Of a DNA stretch of 64,000 nt, positions 16,601-26,189 are shown piece by piece; the first letter of the stretch is position 1, and every line of letters starts with the position of its first letter. Position numbers and translations under genes: made by a program. The notes under the pieces were generated by a model. It saw only the letters and a program-made list of their open reading frames with translations, made no database searches and was not told the origin of the DNA. The stretch is from Jilunia laotingensis. GTDB lineage: Bacteria > Bacteroidota > Bacteroidia > Bacteroidales > Bacteroidaceae. The stretch covers positions 3,906,001-3,970,000 of the forward strand of contig NZ_JACRTF010000001.1 of assembly GCF_014385165.1 (NCBI RefSeq), given 5' to 3'.

Positions 16601-18697
16601 TTATTTAAATCGCGAAGTATCTACCGATTCCCTTTGTCTCTCCTTATATCCTCCAAATTTATAGCTAAATGAAATACCAAATTGACGGAAACAAGAATAG
16701 TTATTAATAACATTTTGGGTCTCAAAATTGATTCGTGGAGAGACTTGTGATGTTTCGAAAATGTCATTACAACGAACTGTAAGCAAAGCCTTTCCCTTAG
16801 CAAAAGTATAACGTAAAGCAATATCTACATTACCTGATGCAGGTAAATCATATATTCCCTGAGTTGCTTTGCTACGTACCATACCATTCACAATCAGTTT
16901 TATATTCGGTTTTGAAGAAAGCATGAAAGTATTATTCATAAATGCCATTCCAAAAACCACCTTACGATCAAACGGAATATCCCAAAAATCACAGTCTTTT
17001 TCTCTATCATAAACGCCAATCAAGGTTATTCTAGAATTCAACCATTCTTTTATTTTAAATGGGATGACTGCCTGCACACCTGTTTGTTGTTTATAGTCAA
17101 AATTCAAATACTTATATATTTCTAATAAACGTTCGGGAGATTGGTACAGAGTTTGGACAAAATAGTCATTCGAATGGTTAAACCAAGCTGTAAAAATATA
17201 CTTATTATTTAATACATATAATAATTGTGTCTGATATCCAACATTTGGTTTAAGATACGGATTGCCATGAATTTCAGAATATCCTCCTCCCAAATAAGAG
17301 ATTGCATCTTGTGTTGCCCAATACTCAGGATAGCCTTTATCACTACTGAGTGATAATTGCCAGACATTTCCGGCAGATGGCATATAACTAAGATTCAAAG
17401 TAGGGAATATATTCCATTCATTCCAGACTTCATTATGATACTGTTCTACAGCCATAGATACATCCAAAGAAACACTTTCTCCAAAATTTTTATTAAAACC
17501 GGCATAGAGATTCAGTGTTTGTTCACGGTGACGTGATGACATGTTATTACTTCCCGGCAGTAGTTTTCCGCTTTCCGGTTGATAGTAATATTGGAAACTA
17601 TTATCAATACTATTCATGTACATAATACCATAATTGATTCCCCATTCCTTTGTCAAAGTATGTTCTTTTGCTAGAAAAGCCTTCCAGCGATTGATTCGTT
17701 GGCCGTCTTTAGCTAAAAAATCAAGTTGCTGATCGTACAATCTACTATGTAATAACTGTGTAGAAGGAGAATTATAATAAGTAAATTCTACCCCTGCTTT
17801 CATACCAAACGGTGTTCGGTAATCCATACGCCCATTATGCAGTTGAGAAGTACTTTGCTTACGAGTATTTGAAATCTGTACACCATTTACCGTTCCATGA
17901 TTATGACCATTTGTTATATTTCCATTATACACTATGCTCAATTGATGATCTTTTGTAAAATTATAATCAACCCCCAAACGAAAACTATGTGTGTTGTGCC
18001 TACTCTTGGATACTTCATTCGTATTCATTTGATATTTCGAACCGTCTTCAAGAGTATGCATAGCTTCTTTATCCGTCAAGAAATAACCCCGTCCATGCCC
18101 ATAGGAATAAAGAAAATCCGCAGAGAGTTTATTTCCAGAATAAAGAAGACTTGTACGCTCTGTCAGATTTGCATAATATTGTTGATTGTATTCACTAAAA
18201 ACTTCACCCTGCAAAGATGGGGCACTTCCATCTCCTTGTTTCAAACAGATATTAATCATTGCTCCACGCACTTGATAACGTGCCGGTGCAGAATACATAA
18301 CCTCCGCATTCTCAATTCGGCTAGCAGGAATCGTCTTTAGTAACGCATTCAATTGATCCGGAGTCATATTGGTGACTTTACCATCTATCACCACTGTCAC
18401 ACTTTGACCAGCCAATGTAATTCCCCCATTGATTTCTGCAACTCCAGGGAGTTCTTTCACAGCATCATACACATTGTCAACAGGAAGATCCTTTATCAAT
18501 CGTGGCAAGTCATACACCAACTTTCCTTGAGTAGCTTTAACAAGCGGCCTTTCGCCTGAAATCATTACTTCAGGAAGTTCCCGGTAAATACTATCTATAT
18601 ACGAGTTAATAGTATCATTGGATTGCGGCATTTCCTGTCCGAAAAGTTGCATCAACGCCAAAATAATGAAAAACAATAGCAAATAAATTCGTCTCAT
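16601..18697 (-). CDS. Large outer-membrane beta-barrel protein, TonB-receptor-like
   Basis: The product is 698 residues from the chosen ATG at 18695-18697, which places the signal peptide (RRIYLLLFFIILALMQLFGQ) at the N-terminus; an in-frame ATG 30 bp upstream would bury it. A plug-like domain (residues about 40-145, with KLVYDLPRLIKDLPVDN and VVIDGKVTN) precedes a long beta-barrel ending in FGISFSYKFGGYKE. No TonB box is obvious. It resembles the outer-membrane beta-barrel family related to TonB-dependent receptors. It is divergent from a two-component system across about 175 bp, which suggests control by that system. The substrate is unknown. Confidence 0.85.
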   Translation of the reverse strand: MRRIYLLLFFIILALMQLFGQEMPQSNDTINSYIDSIYRELPEVMISGERPLVKATQGKLVYDLPRLIKDLPVDNVYDAVKELPGVAEINGGITLAGQSVTVVIDGKVTNMTPDQLNALLKTIPASRIENAEVMYSAPARYQVRGAMINICLKQGDGSAPSLQGEVFSEYNQQYYANLTERTSLLYSGNKLSADFLYSYGHGRGYFLTDKEAMHTLEDGSKYQMNTNEVSKSRHNTHSFRLGVDYNFTKDHQLSIVYNGNITNGHNHGTVNGVQISNTRKQSTSQLHNGRMDYRTPFGMKAGVEFTYYNSPSTQLLHSRLYDQQLDFLAKDGQRINRWKAFLAKEHTLTKEWGINYGIMYMNSIDNSFQYYYQPESGKLLPGSNNMSSRHREQTLNLYAGFNKNFGESVSLDVSMAVEQYHNEVWNEWNIFPTLNLSYMPSAGNVWQLSLSSDKGYPEYWATQDAISYLGGGYSEIHGNPYLKPNVGYQTQLLYVLNNKYIFTAWFNHSNDYFVQTLYQSPERLLEIYKYLNFDYKQQTGVQAVIPFKIKEWLNSRITLIGVYDREKDCDFWDIPFDRKVVFGMAFMNNTFMLSSKPNIKLIVNGMVRSKATQGIYDLPASGNVDIALRYTFAKGKALLTVRCNDIFETSQVSPRINFETQNVINNYSCFRQFGISFSYKFGGYKERQRESVDTSRFK

Positions 18698-18841
18698 AAC
18701 ATATCGTGATTTTTGTTTATGATGCAAAGTACGGCATAAATAGAAAACGTCTGCGTTATCGGTACCTTATGTAGTGTTATCTACTGTTATCACGACTGTT
18801 ATTTAGTCTTATCGAACAATACAACTAACTCTCTTTCCTAC

Positions 18842-18849
18842 TATCTTTG
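18842..18849 (+). promoter_or_regulatory. Two-component system promoter, -7 box
   Basis: TATCTTTG is an exact -7 consensus, 24 bp upstream of the histidine kinase ATG. It lies in the divergent region shared with the TonB-like barrel. Confidence 0.5.
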
Positions 18850-18872
18850 CCGTACAATAATCATTTAAGCAC

Positions 18873-20555
18873 ATGAAATTACCCCTTAAGCACATAGTTA
18901 TTCTTGTTATTTTATCCTTATCCGGAATATTCGCTTATCAGACTTACTGGCTTACAAGTCTATACCGCACAATGAAAGATAATGTAGAGCAAAATATAAT
19001 GGAAGCTATGCGTATGAGCGACTACAATGAAATGATGCTGCGAGTAGCAAATCTACGGAATTATGGTGAAAAACATGGTGAAGTAACCGTGTCGGCAGGT
19101 TATACGGATGAAGGAAAAGCTTTTGTTCAAAGCAGTACTACCACTCATTGGGAGTCTAACGAGCAGGATAGCTTGACAAAAGTAAAAACCTTATTTATGA
19201 ACAAAGATACGGCACACGTTACATTGTATGAAGACTCCACCCAAATAAAGCTTTCTGTAAATCGCGATAGTTTATCACAATATAACTGTTCAGAAAAAGG
19301 TCGCCTCACTATAGCTGCCAACAAACGGCAAAACAACTCCCAAAATATAAATTCAAAAAATGATGTGCCGCAATCATCGGATACTTGTGAGAAAGATACA
19401 AATCTTACTGCCAATAGTAATTTGGATTTAATATTGAAAGACAAAAATAGCATGCTGGAACTCGCAATAAATTTTCAACGCGGACTACACGCCGGACTGG
19501 ATGCTTTACTGGAACCAAACTTACAAGTGTATGACAGCTTATTGACCTTTTCCCTTCGGTCAAGAGATATTTACCTCCCACACCAGACATTTTATCTGCA
19601 ATCAAGTTATTCGGCAGACTCTACATATATATATACTGACACATTAGGAATTGTCGGTGACAGTAAGTATGAACCAAGTCCAAATGCAAAGAATTACGAA
19701 TATGCATTCGATTTAAAGAATAACCAAACCTATTGTCTGTTAATGGAGCCAGTAACCACTATGGTATTAAAACAGATGAGTGGCATTCTTACCACCTCTT
19801 TTATCATTCTGATCATCCTACTATTCTCCTTTTGGTTTCTTATACGTATAATTTTACGACAGAAGACTTTAGAAGAAATAACAAGCGATTTTACAAACAA
19901 TATCACACATGAACTGAAAACTCCTATTGCCGTAGCTTATGCAGCCAACGATGCTTTGCTCAACTTCAATCAGGCAGAGGAAAAGATAAAACGTGATAAA
20001 TACCTGCGTATCTGCCAGGATCAGCTACAACGATTGAGCGGACTGGTAGAACAGATACTCAGTATGAGCATGGAAAAGCGTAAAACATTTCGATTACACC
20101 TCGAACATCTCGAATTAAAGTCCATGCTTGACTCCCTAATAGAATTGCATAAATTAAAAACAGATAAACCAATCGATATTTCCTGCCAGATCGATCCTCT
20201 GAATCTCACCGTTTTAGTTGATAGAACTCATTTCAGCAATATTATCAGTAATCTGATAGACAACGCTATCAAATATTCACCCGGAAAAGCAGAGATTACC
20301 ATTTACTGTCGGCAATACTCGGAAGGTAAAATCGAAATATCAGTTAGTGACCGTGGAATCGGTATTTCCACAGAAAAACAAAAACATATATTCGATAAAT
20401 TCTATCGAGTACCGACCGGAAACCTTCACAATGTAAAAGGATATGGATTAGGACTTTATTATGTCCGCACAATGGTTGAAATGCATGGAGGTACAGTAAG
20501 TGTCGAAAGTATCCCAGAACAAGGCAGCACATTCAAAATATCAATTAATAATTAA
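18873..20555 (+). CDS. Sensor histidine kinase
   Basis: A 560-residue inner-membrane kinase. The first membrane helix is about residues 7-24, a large periplasmic sensor region runs from about 28 to 300, and the second helix is about 302-325. The DHp domain has the H-box NITHELKTPIAVAY with His near residue 345. The ATPase domain has the N-box NLIDNAIKYSPG and G-boxes DRGIGIS and KGYGLGLYY. The periplasmic region has no recognised fold and is rich in Asn and Ser. The response regulator follows 8 bp later. Bacteroides RprX is a related type, but the partner regulator differs enough that I do not use that name. Confidence 0.93.
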   Translation: MKLPLKHIVILVILSLSGIFAYQTYWLTSLYRTMKDNVEQNIMEAMRMSDYNEMMLRVANLRNYGEKHGEVTVSAGYTDEGKAFVQSSTTTHWESNEQDSLTKVKTLFMNKDTAHVTLYEDSTQIKLSVNRDSLSQYNCSEKGRLTIAANKRQNNSQNINSKNDVPQSSDTCEKDTNLTANSNLDLILKDKNSMLELAINFQRGLHAGLDALLEPNLQVYDSLLTFSLRSRDIYLPHQTFYLQSSYSADSTYIYTDTLGIVGDSKYEPSPNAKNYEYAFDLKNNQTYCLLMEPVTTMVLKQMSGILTTSFIILIILLFSFWFLIRIILRQKTLEEITSDFTNNITHELKTPIAVAYAANDALLNFNQAEEKIKRDKYLRICQDQLQRLSGLVEQILSMSMEKRKTFRLHLEHLELKSMLDSLIELHKLKTDKPIDISCQIDPLNLTVLVDRTHFSNIISNLIDNAIKYSPGKAEITIYCRQYSEGKIEISVSDRGIGISTEKQKHIFDKFYRVPTGNLHNVKGYGLGLYYVRTMVEMHGGTVSVESIPEQGSTFKISINN

Positions 20556-20563
20556 TTGGACAG

Positions 20564-21262
20564 ATGAATAAGAAGGATAAAATCAGAGTATTATTAGTGG
20601 AAGATGAATTGACCCTTGCCATGATAATCAAGGACACTCTTGAGGAAAGTGATTTCATCATAAACACTGCAATAGATGGAGAAGAGGGACTAAGAATGTT
20701 TTTCGATACCCGACCGGATGTACTTGTTGCCGATGTCATGATGCCCCGTATGGATGGCTTCGAAATGGTACACCGCATCCGCCAAACGGATAAACAAACA
20801 CCGGTTCTTTTCCTCACGGCACGTTCGGCTATCAATGATGTGGTAGAGGGATTCGAATTGGGTGCCAACGATTATCTGAAAAAACCGTTCGGGATGCAAG
20901 AGCTTATTATTCGCATAAAAGCACTCGTTGGCAAGGCTTTTAGCTTTAGTGAGGCAAAAAAAGAAACACGGTTTGAAATAGGGAATTATATTTTCGACTC
21001 CATTGCACAAGTTTTATCTTATGCGGGAAATAAACAAGAACTCTCCCACCGGGAATCTGAAATACTGAAACGTCTTTGTGAAAATCGCAATCAAGTGGTC
21101 AATACCCAAAACGTATTGCTTGAACTTTGGGGAGATGATAGTTTTTTCAATTCACGAAGCCTGCACGTCTTCATTACCAAGCTCCGGCATAAACTTTCGC
21201 AGGACGAGAGAATACGAATAGTGAATGTGCGGGGTATCGGTTATAAAATGATTGTAAACTAA
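20564..21262 (+). CDS. OmpR-type response regulator
   Basis: The 232 residues comprise a receiver domain (acidic pocket Glu13-Asp14, phospho-acceptor Asp57 in VADVMMP, conserved Lys in YLKKPFG) and a C-terminal winged-helix DNA-binding domain (SHRESEILKRLCENRN, then SRSLHVFITKLRHKL and VRGIGYKMI). It should be phosphorylated by the kinase encoded just upstream. The nearest candidate target is the divergent barrel gene at 16601-18697 (inference from position). Confidence 0.94.
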   Translation: MNKKDKIRVLLVEDELTLAMIIKDTLEESDFIINTAIDGEEGLRMFFDTRPDVLVADVMMPRMDGFEMVHRIRQTDKQTPVLFLTARSAINDVVEGFELGANDYLKKPFGMQELIIRIKALVGKAFSFSEAKKETRFEIGNYIFDSIAQVLSYAGNKQELSHRESEILKRLCENRNQVVNTQNVLLELWGDDSFFNSRSLHVFITKLRHKLSQDERIRIVNVRGIGYKMIVN

Positions 21263-21352
21263 GAAAAAGAAACGTATGAAAAAAAGAAAGAACTAACTGA
21301 AACAATTCATAAAGCAAATATCATTGAAATGTAGATTATCAACAATATTCTC

Positions 21353-21360
21353 TATCTTTG
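21353..21360 (+). promoter_or_regulatory. Promoter -7 box for the 21,381-24,092 genes
   Basis: TATCTTTG exactly matches the -7 consensus and lies only 20 bp upstream of the ATG at 21381. The 118-bp gap after the response regulator makes a separate transcript likely. Confidence 0.5.
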
Positions 21361-21380
21361 CGTTTATATGACACAAGGAT

Positions 21381-21914
21381 ATGAAAAAACTAATATTATC
21401 TTTTTCTTTGCTACTGGTAACAATCGCATCTTTTGCGCAGTCTGAATTGTCGTCAGATAGCTTGCCCCGTTCTCCACAAGAAAACTACAAGGAGTTCGGA
21501 GGATTTTTACTGGACATGGGGTTGATGAACGTCATGCCTTCCCAACTGCCCAAAATGGAATTCAAACTTTTCGATACCGGGAAGGATTTTAATCAATTAT
21601 TCAACTTGAATCCCGACATAACATACTCACAAGGTATGTCCAATATCTTTTCCCCTTCTTTTTACAGTTCCGGCCTTTATAGATTCGGAGGTTTCGGTTC
21701 CACTCAGAACCTTCAGATGGGTTCTTTCAAATTAAAAAACGGTATGCGGCTCAATACGTATGGTGAATATAATGCCAATGGATATAAAGTACCCAATCGC
21801 AGTGCTTTACCGTGGGAAAAGAATAATTTTAAAGGAGCTTTTGAACTGAAATCAGCTAATGGCGCTTTTGGAATCCGCGTGGAAGTTCAACAAGGACGAA
21901 CTGCTCCCTTTTGA
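21381..21914 (+). CDS. Exported protein of unknown function
   Basis: The 177 residues start with a signal peptide (about 1-19, LLLVTIASFAQ). The mature part is Gly-, Ser- and Phe-rich with barrel-like alternation (GLYRFGGFGSTQNLQMGSF, then FELKSANGAFGIRVEV), so a periplasmic or outer-membrane location is likely. I do not recognise the family. It is followed 33 bp later by an RmlD-like gene on the same strand. Confidence 0.65.
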   Translation: MKKLILSFSLLLVTIASFAQSELSSDSLPRSPQENYKEFGGFLLDMGLMNVMPSQLPKMEFKLFDTGKDFNQLFNLNPDITYSQGMSNIFSPSFYSSGLYRFGGFGSTQNLQMGSFKLKNGMRLNTYGEYNANGYKVPNRSALPWEKNNFKGAFELKSANGAFGIRVEVQQGRTAPF

Positions 21915-21947
21915 TAAATTAAAAAGATAATAAATATAATAAGCCCT

Positions 21948-22835
21948 ATGAATATACTGATTATCGGTGCGAATGGTTTCACTGGCCGTAGAATATTAAA
22001 TGATTTAGTAGCCCGCGAAAAATATAATATTTCAGCCTGTTCGCTTCACGAAGACATTCTGCCGGGTAAAGGTTATCAATTCATTCGTACGGATATTCGT
22101 AATGCTTCCGGGATGCAGTCGCTTTTTAAAGAAGTCTGTCCGGATATAGTAATCAATACCTCTGCCTTATCTGTCCCTGATTATTGTGAAAACCATCACA
22201 ACGAAGCTCAAAGTATTAATATCAATGCAGTAGAACATTTGGCTCATGCCTGCGAACAATACGGTAGCCGCCTTATCCATCTTTCTACCGATTTCGTATT
22301 CGACGGACGAAGTGAACATCTTTATACGGAAGAAGACGAGCCGAATCCTATCAATTATTATGGTATTACCAAATACGAAGGCGAACAACGAGTAGCGGAA
22401 TATTGTGGCAATTATGCGATTGTCCGTGTCGTTGTAGTTTATGGAAAAGCATTTCCCGGCCAGCATGGCAATATTCTGCAACTGGTTGCTGATAAACTTC
22501 GTAAAGGAGAAACCATCCGTGTCGTTTCCGACCAATGGCGAACACCGACTTTCGTAGGCGATATCTCTCAAGCTGTAGAACGATTAATGACCCATCCCAA
22601 AAATGGAATTTATCACATCTGTGGGAATAATTGTGTAACCATTGCCGAAATGGCTTACCGCGTAGCGGATATACTCAGCCTGGATCGTACGCTTATCCAT
22701 CCCGTTACTACTGAAGAAATGCAGGAAGCTACTCCCCGACCCCGGTTTAGCGGACTAAGCATAGCAAAAGCAAAAAGAGAAATCAACTATCAGCCTCATT
22801 CACTTGACGAAGGAATTAAAGAGATGTTTTCATGA
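21948..22835 (+). CDS. RmlD-like NAD(P)-dependent sugar-nucleotide reductase
   Basis: The 295 residues form an extended short-chain dehydrogenase. The Rossmann motif IIGANGFTGRRIL is at residues 4-16, the STDFVFDGR segment is near residue 113, and the catalytic YxxxK is in NYYGITKYEGE near residue 140. The closest recognisable family is dTDP-4-dehydrorhamnose reductase. It lies outside any capsule or rhamnose gene cluster, so its real substrate is uncertain. It is followed by an MFS transporter 42 bp later. Confidence 0.83.
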   Translation: MNILIIGANGFTGRRILNDLVAREKYNISACSLHEDILPGKGYQFIRTDIRNASGMQSLFKEVCPDIVINTSALSVPDYCENHHNEAQSININAVEHLAHACEQYGSRLIHLSTDFVFDGRSEHLYTEEDEPNPINYYGITKYEGEQRVAEYCGNYAIVRVVVVYGKAFPGQHGNILQLVADKLRKGETIRVVSDQWRTPTFVGDISQAVERLMTHPKNGIYHICGNNCVTIAEMAYRVADILSLDRTLIHPVTTEEMQEATPRPRFSGLSIAKAKREINYQPHSLDEGIKEMFS

Positions 22836-22877
22836 GGACAATCAATAGTGTTATTTGTCATAGCACAAACTATCATT

Positions 22878-24092
22878 ATGAATGACTGGAAAAAGAAATT
22901 TATTATTATATGGTCGGGACAGCTGTTTTCTATTCTCAGCAGCTCCATCGCACAATTCGCAATTGTCCTTTGGATCAGCCTGGAAACCGGCTCGGCTGAA
23001 GTTCTCTCACTCGCCACTATTGCCGCCCTCCTTCCGCAAGCGGTATTAGGACCTTTCGCTGGTGTGTTTGTAGACCGCTGGAGCAGAAAATGGACAATGA
23101 TTCTGGCAGACAGCTTCGTTGCCGTATGTTCAGCCTTGATCGCTTTACTGTTTTATCTGGATGTAATCGAACTTTGGCAGATATATATACTTCTTGCACT
23201 CCGTTCGGTAGGAGGTGCTTTCCATGCTCCAGCAATGAAATCATCCATACCTTTGCTTGCACCCGAATCCGAGTTAACTCGCATTGCAAGTATCAATCAG
23301 TCTATACAAGCGGTATGTAATATTTGCGGACCTGTTTTGGGTGCGGCATTGATTGTTTCCACCGATATGAGTGTGGTAATGCTTTTGGATGTGTTGGGAG
23401 CTGCCATTGCCTGCACTACTTTGCTATTTGTCTTTATTCCCAATCCGGTGAAGGTAGAAACGGATACTGCCAGTAGCATTATTCATGACATGAAAGATGG
23501 GTTTCATGCTATCCGCAGCAACCGCGGCTTAAGTTGGGTCATGGTTATCGAAGTGCTGATTACATTTTTCATCATGCCGGTGGTAGCGTTGCTCCCATTA
23601 ATGACTTTACAGGTCTTTTCCGGCACAGCGTATCAAGTGAGTTTAATAGAATTACTTTTTGGATCGGGCATGCTGTTGGGTGGCATTTTGTTGAGTACAT
23701 GGAATCCCCGTATCCGTAAAGTAATAATGATCAATGTTTCCTATCTGATTCTTGGAGTCAGCTTGGTCGTTTCGGGCTTACTTCCTGCTTCAGGTTTCGT
23801 AATATTTGCAGTGATCGCTGTCATACAAGGCATTTCGATCCCATTTTATTCGGGACCTTTTACAGCACTCTTGCAATCACAGATTGAAGTATCCTTCCTC
23901 GGACGTGTATTTGCACTATTCGATAGTGTAAGTTTATTACCGTCTATTTTAGGGTTATTGGCAACCGGATTCATCGCAGACAGTATCGGGGTTGCCAATG
24001 TGTTCCTGATTTGCGGCATTGCAATTGTCACGGTGGGATGCATGGCATTTATGATACCTTCCATCATGAAACTCGAATATGTGAAACGATAG
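22878..24092 (+). CDS. MFS transporter (drug-efflux-like)
   Basis: The product is 404 residues from the chosen ATG at 22878; an upstream in-frame ATG would add 10 residues with no family support. About 11-12 membrane helices are predicted. The motif between helices 2 and 3, GPFAGVFVDRWSRKWTM, is the classic MFS A-motif. Overall it resembles the macrolide/enterobactin exporter branch (MefA/EntS-like). The substrate is unknown. It converges with the ABC importer genes, ending 20 bp from the ATPase gene stop. Confidence 0.87.
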   Translation: MNDWKKKFIIIWSGQLFSILSSSIAQFAIVLWISLETGSAEVLSLATIAALLPQAVLGPFAGVFVDRWSRKWTMILADSFVAVCSALIALLFYLDVIELWQIYILLALRSVGGAFHAPAMKSSIPLLAPESELTRIASINQSIQAVCNICGPVLGAALIVSTDMSVVMLLDVLGAAIACTTLLFVFIPNPVKVETDTASSIIHDMKDGFHAIRSNRGLSWVMVIEVLITFFIMPVVALLPLMTLQVFSGTAYQVSLIELLFGSGMLLGGILLSTWNPRIRKVIMINVSYLILGVSLVVSGLLPASGFVIFAVIAVIQGISIPFYSGPFTALLQSQIEVSFLGRVFALFDSVSLLPSILGLLATGFIADSIGVANVFLICGIAIVTVGCMAFMIPSIMKLEYVKR

Positions 24093-24112
24093 AAACAATG
24101 AGTGCAGTCCCA

Positions 24113-25144
24113 CTAATCCCCGGCCATAGTCAGACTAACCACCTCCTTCAGCATCTCTTCAATCGTTCCTGTATGGATCGTCTCTCCCTGAAGGGGATGG
24201 ATAACAAAGCCGTTCCCACTGTTCAGATCGCCCGTCTCAATATAAAATTCAGACTCCACATTGCGATTGGCAAGGATACCGTTACGTTGTAAAGCTTTAC
24301 GCGCCATGGCATATTTCTGCCCATGTCCCACAAGACGTACTTGAGCTGTATATTCATTGTCCACACGAAAAAGCCCGGTTTCCAAATCGAATACAATTCC
24401 CTTTCGGGCAAAAAAACGGCTCAAGCTACCATTGAGTGAAAGATCTTCAGGAGTACCGATCGTCACCCCGTTCGCCTTGTCCATCAGCCAGATTTTATCC
24501 GCAATTTGCAAAGCCAGTTCCAGATCGTGCGTGGAAAGGAAAATGGTCTTATCCGTTTGCCGACTGAGTTGGTGGAGCAATTGCATCATTTCCACCTTAC
24601 TGGGGAAATCAAGAAAAGCAGTCGGTTCATCCAGGAAAACAACCGGTGTTTCCTGAGCCAGTGCCTTGGCAATCATCACTTTTTGTCTCTCTCCGTCACT
24701 CAGAGTATGTACCATCCGGTGAGCCAGGTTTTCGATCTTCACCAAAGAGATGGAATGTTCTACCACACGTTTGTCTTCGCCCCGGAGGTTCCCCCAGAAT
24801 CCGGTGTATGGACTACGGCCCAATCCTACCAGTTCAGTAACGGTCATGTTGCGCACATCGCATTTCTCCGTCAATACCACACTGATTACGGTAGAAAGTT
24901 CCTTATCGGTATAATCATCAATCTCCTTGCCTGCAATATTTATCTCTCCACCCAATTTCGGCTGAAATGCAGAAAGTGTACGAAGCAATGTCGATTTTCC
25001 AACACCGTTCGCCCCCAACAGACAGGTTAGTTCACCGCTATTGATTCCGGCATTGATATGATCGGCAACTATTTTGACATCACTCTTGCCGGGATAACCA
25101 ATGGAAAGGTCTTTAATAAGAATAGTATTCTGTTTCATAATCAT
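24113..25144 (-). CDS. ABC importer ATPase (FecE/BtuD type) with a C-terminal extension
   Basis: The 343 residues comprise a complete ATPase of about 255 residues followed by an extra domain of about 85. Walker A is GANGVGKSTLL near residue 42, the signature is LSDGERQKVMIAKALAQ near residue 146, and Walker B is VVFLDEPTAFLDF. The extension (ARKALQRNGILANRN, then IHPLQGETIHTGTIEEML) is not part of standard siderophore-type ATPases and might be regulatory. Its start overlaps the permease stop by 4 bp. Confidence 0.93.
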   Translation of the reverse strand: MIMKQNTILIKDLSIGYPGKSDVKIVADHINAGINSGELTCLLGANGVGKSTLLRTLSAFQPKLGGEINIAGKEIDDYTDKELSTVISVVLTEKCDVRNMTVTELVGLGRSPYTGFWGNLRGEDKRVVEHSISLVKIENLAHRMVHTLSDGERQKVMIAKALAQETPVVFLDEPTAFLDFPSKVEMMQLLHQLSRQTDKTIFLSTHDLELALQIADKIWLMDKANGVTIGTPEDLSLNGSLSRFFARKGIVFDLETGLFRVDNEYTAQVRLVGHGQKYAMARKALQRNGILANRNVESEFYIETGDLNSGNGFVIHPLQGETIHTGTIEEMLKEVVSLTMAGD

Positions 25145-26178
25145 TCACTTAATTCACTTTTACGCTTGCGGAACAGTACGGATGCTACTACAGGAGCCCC
25201 TACCAATGCTGTTACCGAATTGACAGGCAAAGCACCTTCAAACCCGGGCATACGGGCTATCAAATTGCAAACCAACGCTAATGATGCTCCGGCAAAAAGC
25301 GTAGCAGGCATCAGTATACGATGGTCGGACGTATGGAAAATGGCACGGCAGAGATGGGGAACCGCCAAACCGATAAACATGATCGGACCGCAATAGGCAG
25401 TAACAATAGCAACCAATACCCCTGAACAAGAAATAACCAGCAGACGCGCACGCTTTATATTCAACCCCAGATTGCGTGCATAACCATCACCAAGCAACAT
25501 CAGGTTCATGGTCTTTATCAGTAAGAAAGATAAAGGTATCAGTACCGCCATGATGCTAACAAACAAAAACATCTGGTCGCCTGACACACGGGCAAAGCTA
25601 CCTAACCCCCATATGACATAAGCACGTATATCCTCTTCCACACTAAAATACTTCAATACACCGATAATGGCACTTGCCACATAGCCGATCATCACACCGA
25701 TGATAAGCAATGTCACGTTTCCTTTTACTTTCTGTGAAACATAAACGATGAGCGCCATAACGGAAAGTGCCCCTACAATGGCTGCGATGGAAAGGGCAAC
25801 TTCCCCCATATATCCCAGCTTGCTCAGCGCTACCCCGCCTAAAGCGCCCGAAAGTAACACCACAAAAGCAACTCCCAGACTAGCACCGGAACTAATTCCC
25901 AATACGGACGGTCCTGCCAGCGGATTACGGAATACCGTTTGCATCTGAAGACCGCTGATTGACAAACCCGCACCCGCCACCAACGCAGTCAAAGCTTGAG
26001 GGACGCGGGACTTCCAAATGATGTTTTGCCAGATGACCGATTCATCCGTGCTTCCCCAAAGAATGCTCCACACCGATCGTAGCGGAATAGACACGGAACC
26101 TAACAAAAGGTTCAACAGGAAAAAAAGAAGAATGGATGCTACGATGAGCAACATAAGAAAAGTAGTAGGTCGCTTCAT
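25141..26178 (-). CDS. ABC importer permease (FecCD/BtuC type)
   Basis: The 345 residues contain about ten membrane helices typical of the FecCD family. Conserved segments are NPLAGPSVLGISSGASLG near residue 85, GDGYARNLGLN near residue 230 and MFIGLAVPHLCR near residue 265, which couples to the ATPase. It sits between the binding protein and the ATPase in one operon. The family imports iron siderophores, haem or cobalamin; see the binding protein for the substrate question. Confidence 0.94.
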   Translation of the reverse strand: MKRPTTFLMLLIVASILLFFLLNLLLGSVSIPLRSVWSILWGSTDESVIWQNIIWKSRVPQALTALVAGAGLSISGLQMQTVFRNPLAGPSVLGISSGASLGVAFVVLLSGALGGVALSKLGYMGEVALSIAAIVGALSVMALIVYVSQKVKGNVTLLIIGVMIGYVASAIIGVLKYFSVEEDIRAYVIWGLGSFARVSGDQMFLFVSIMAVLIPLSFLLIKTMNLMLLGDGYARNLGLNIKRARLLVISCSGVLVAIVTAYCGPIMFIGLAVPHLCRAIFHTSDHRILMPATLFAGASLALVCNLIARMPGFEGALPVNSVTALVGAPVVASVLFRKRKSELSE

Positions 26179-26189
26179 GCCATCGTTTT

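Noticed and set aside
20564..21262. Naming the regulator RprY
   Set aside because: The sequence differs from what I recall of RprY, including its N-terminus; it is a paralogue of the same class.
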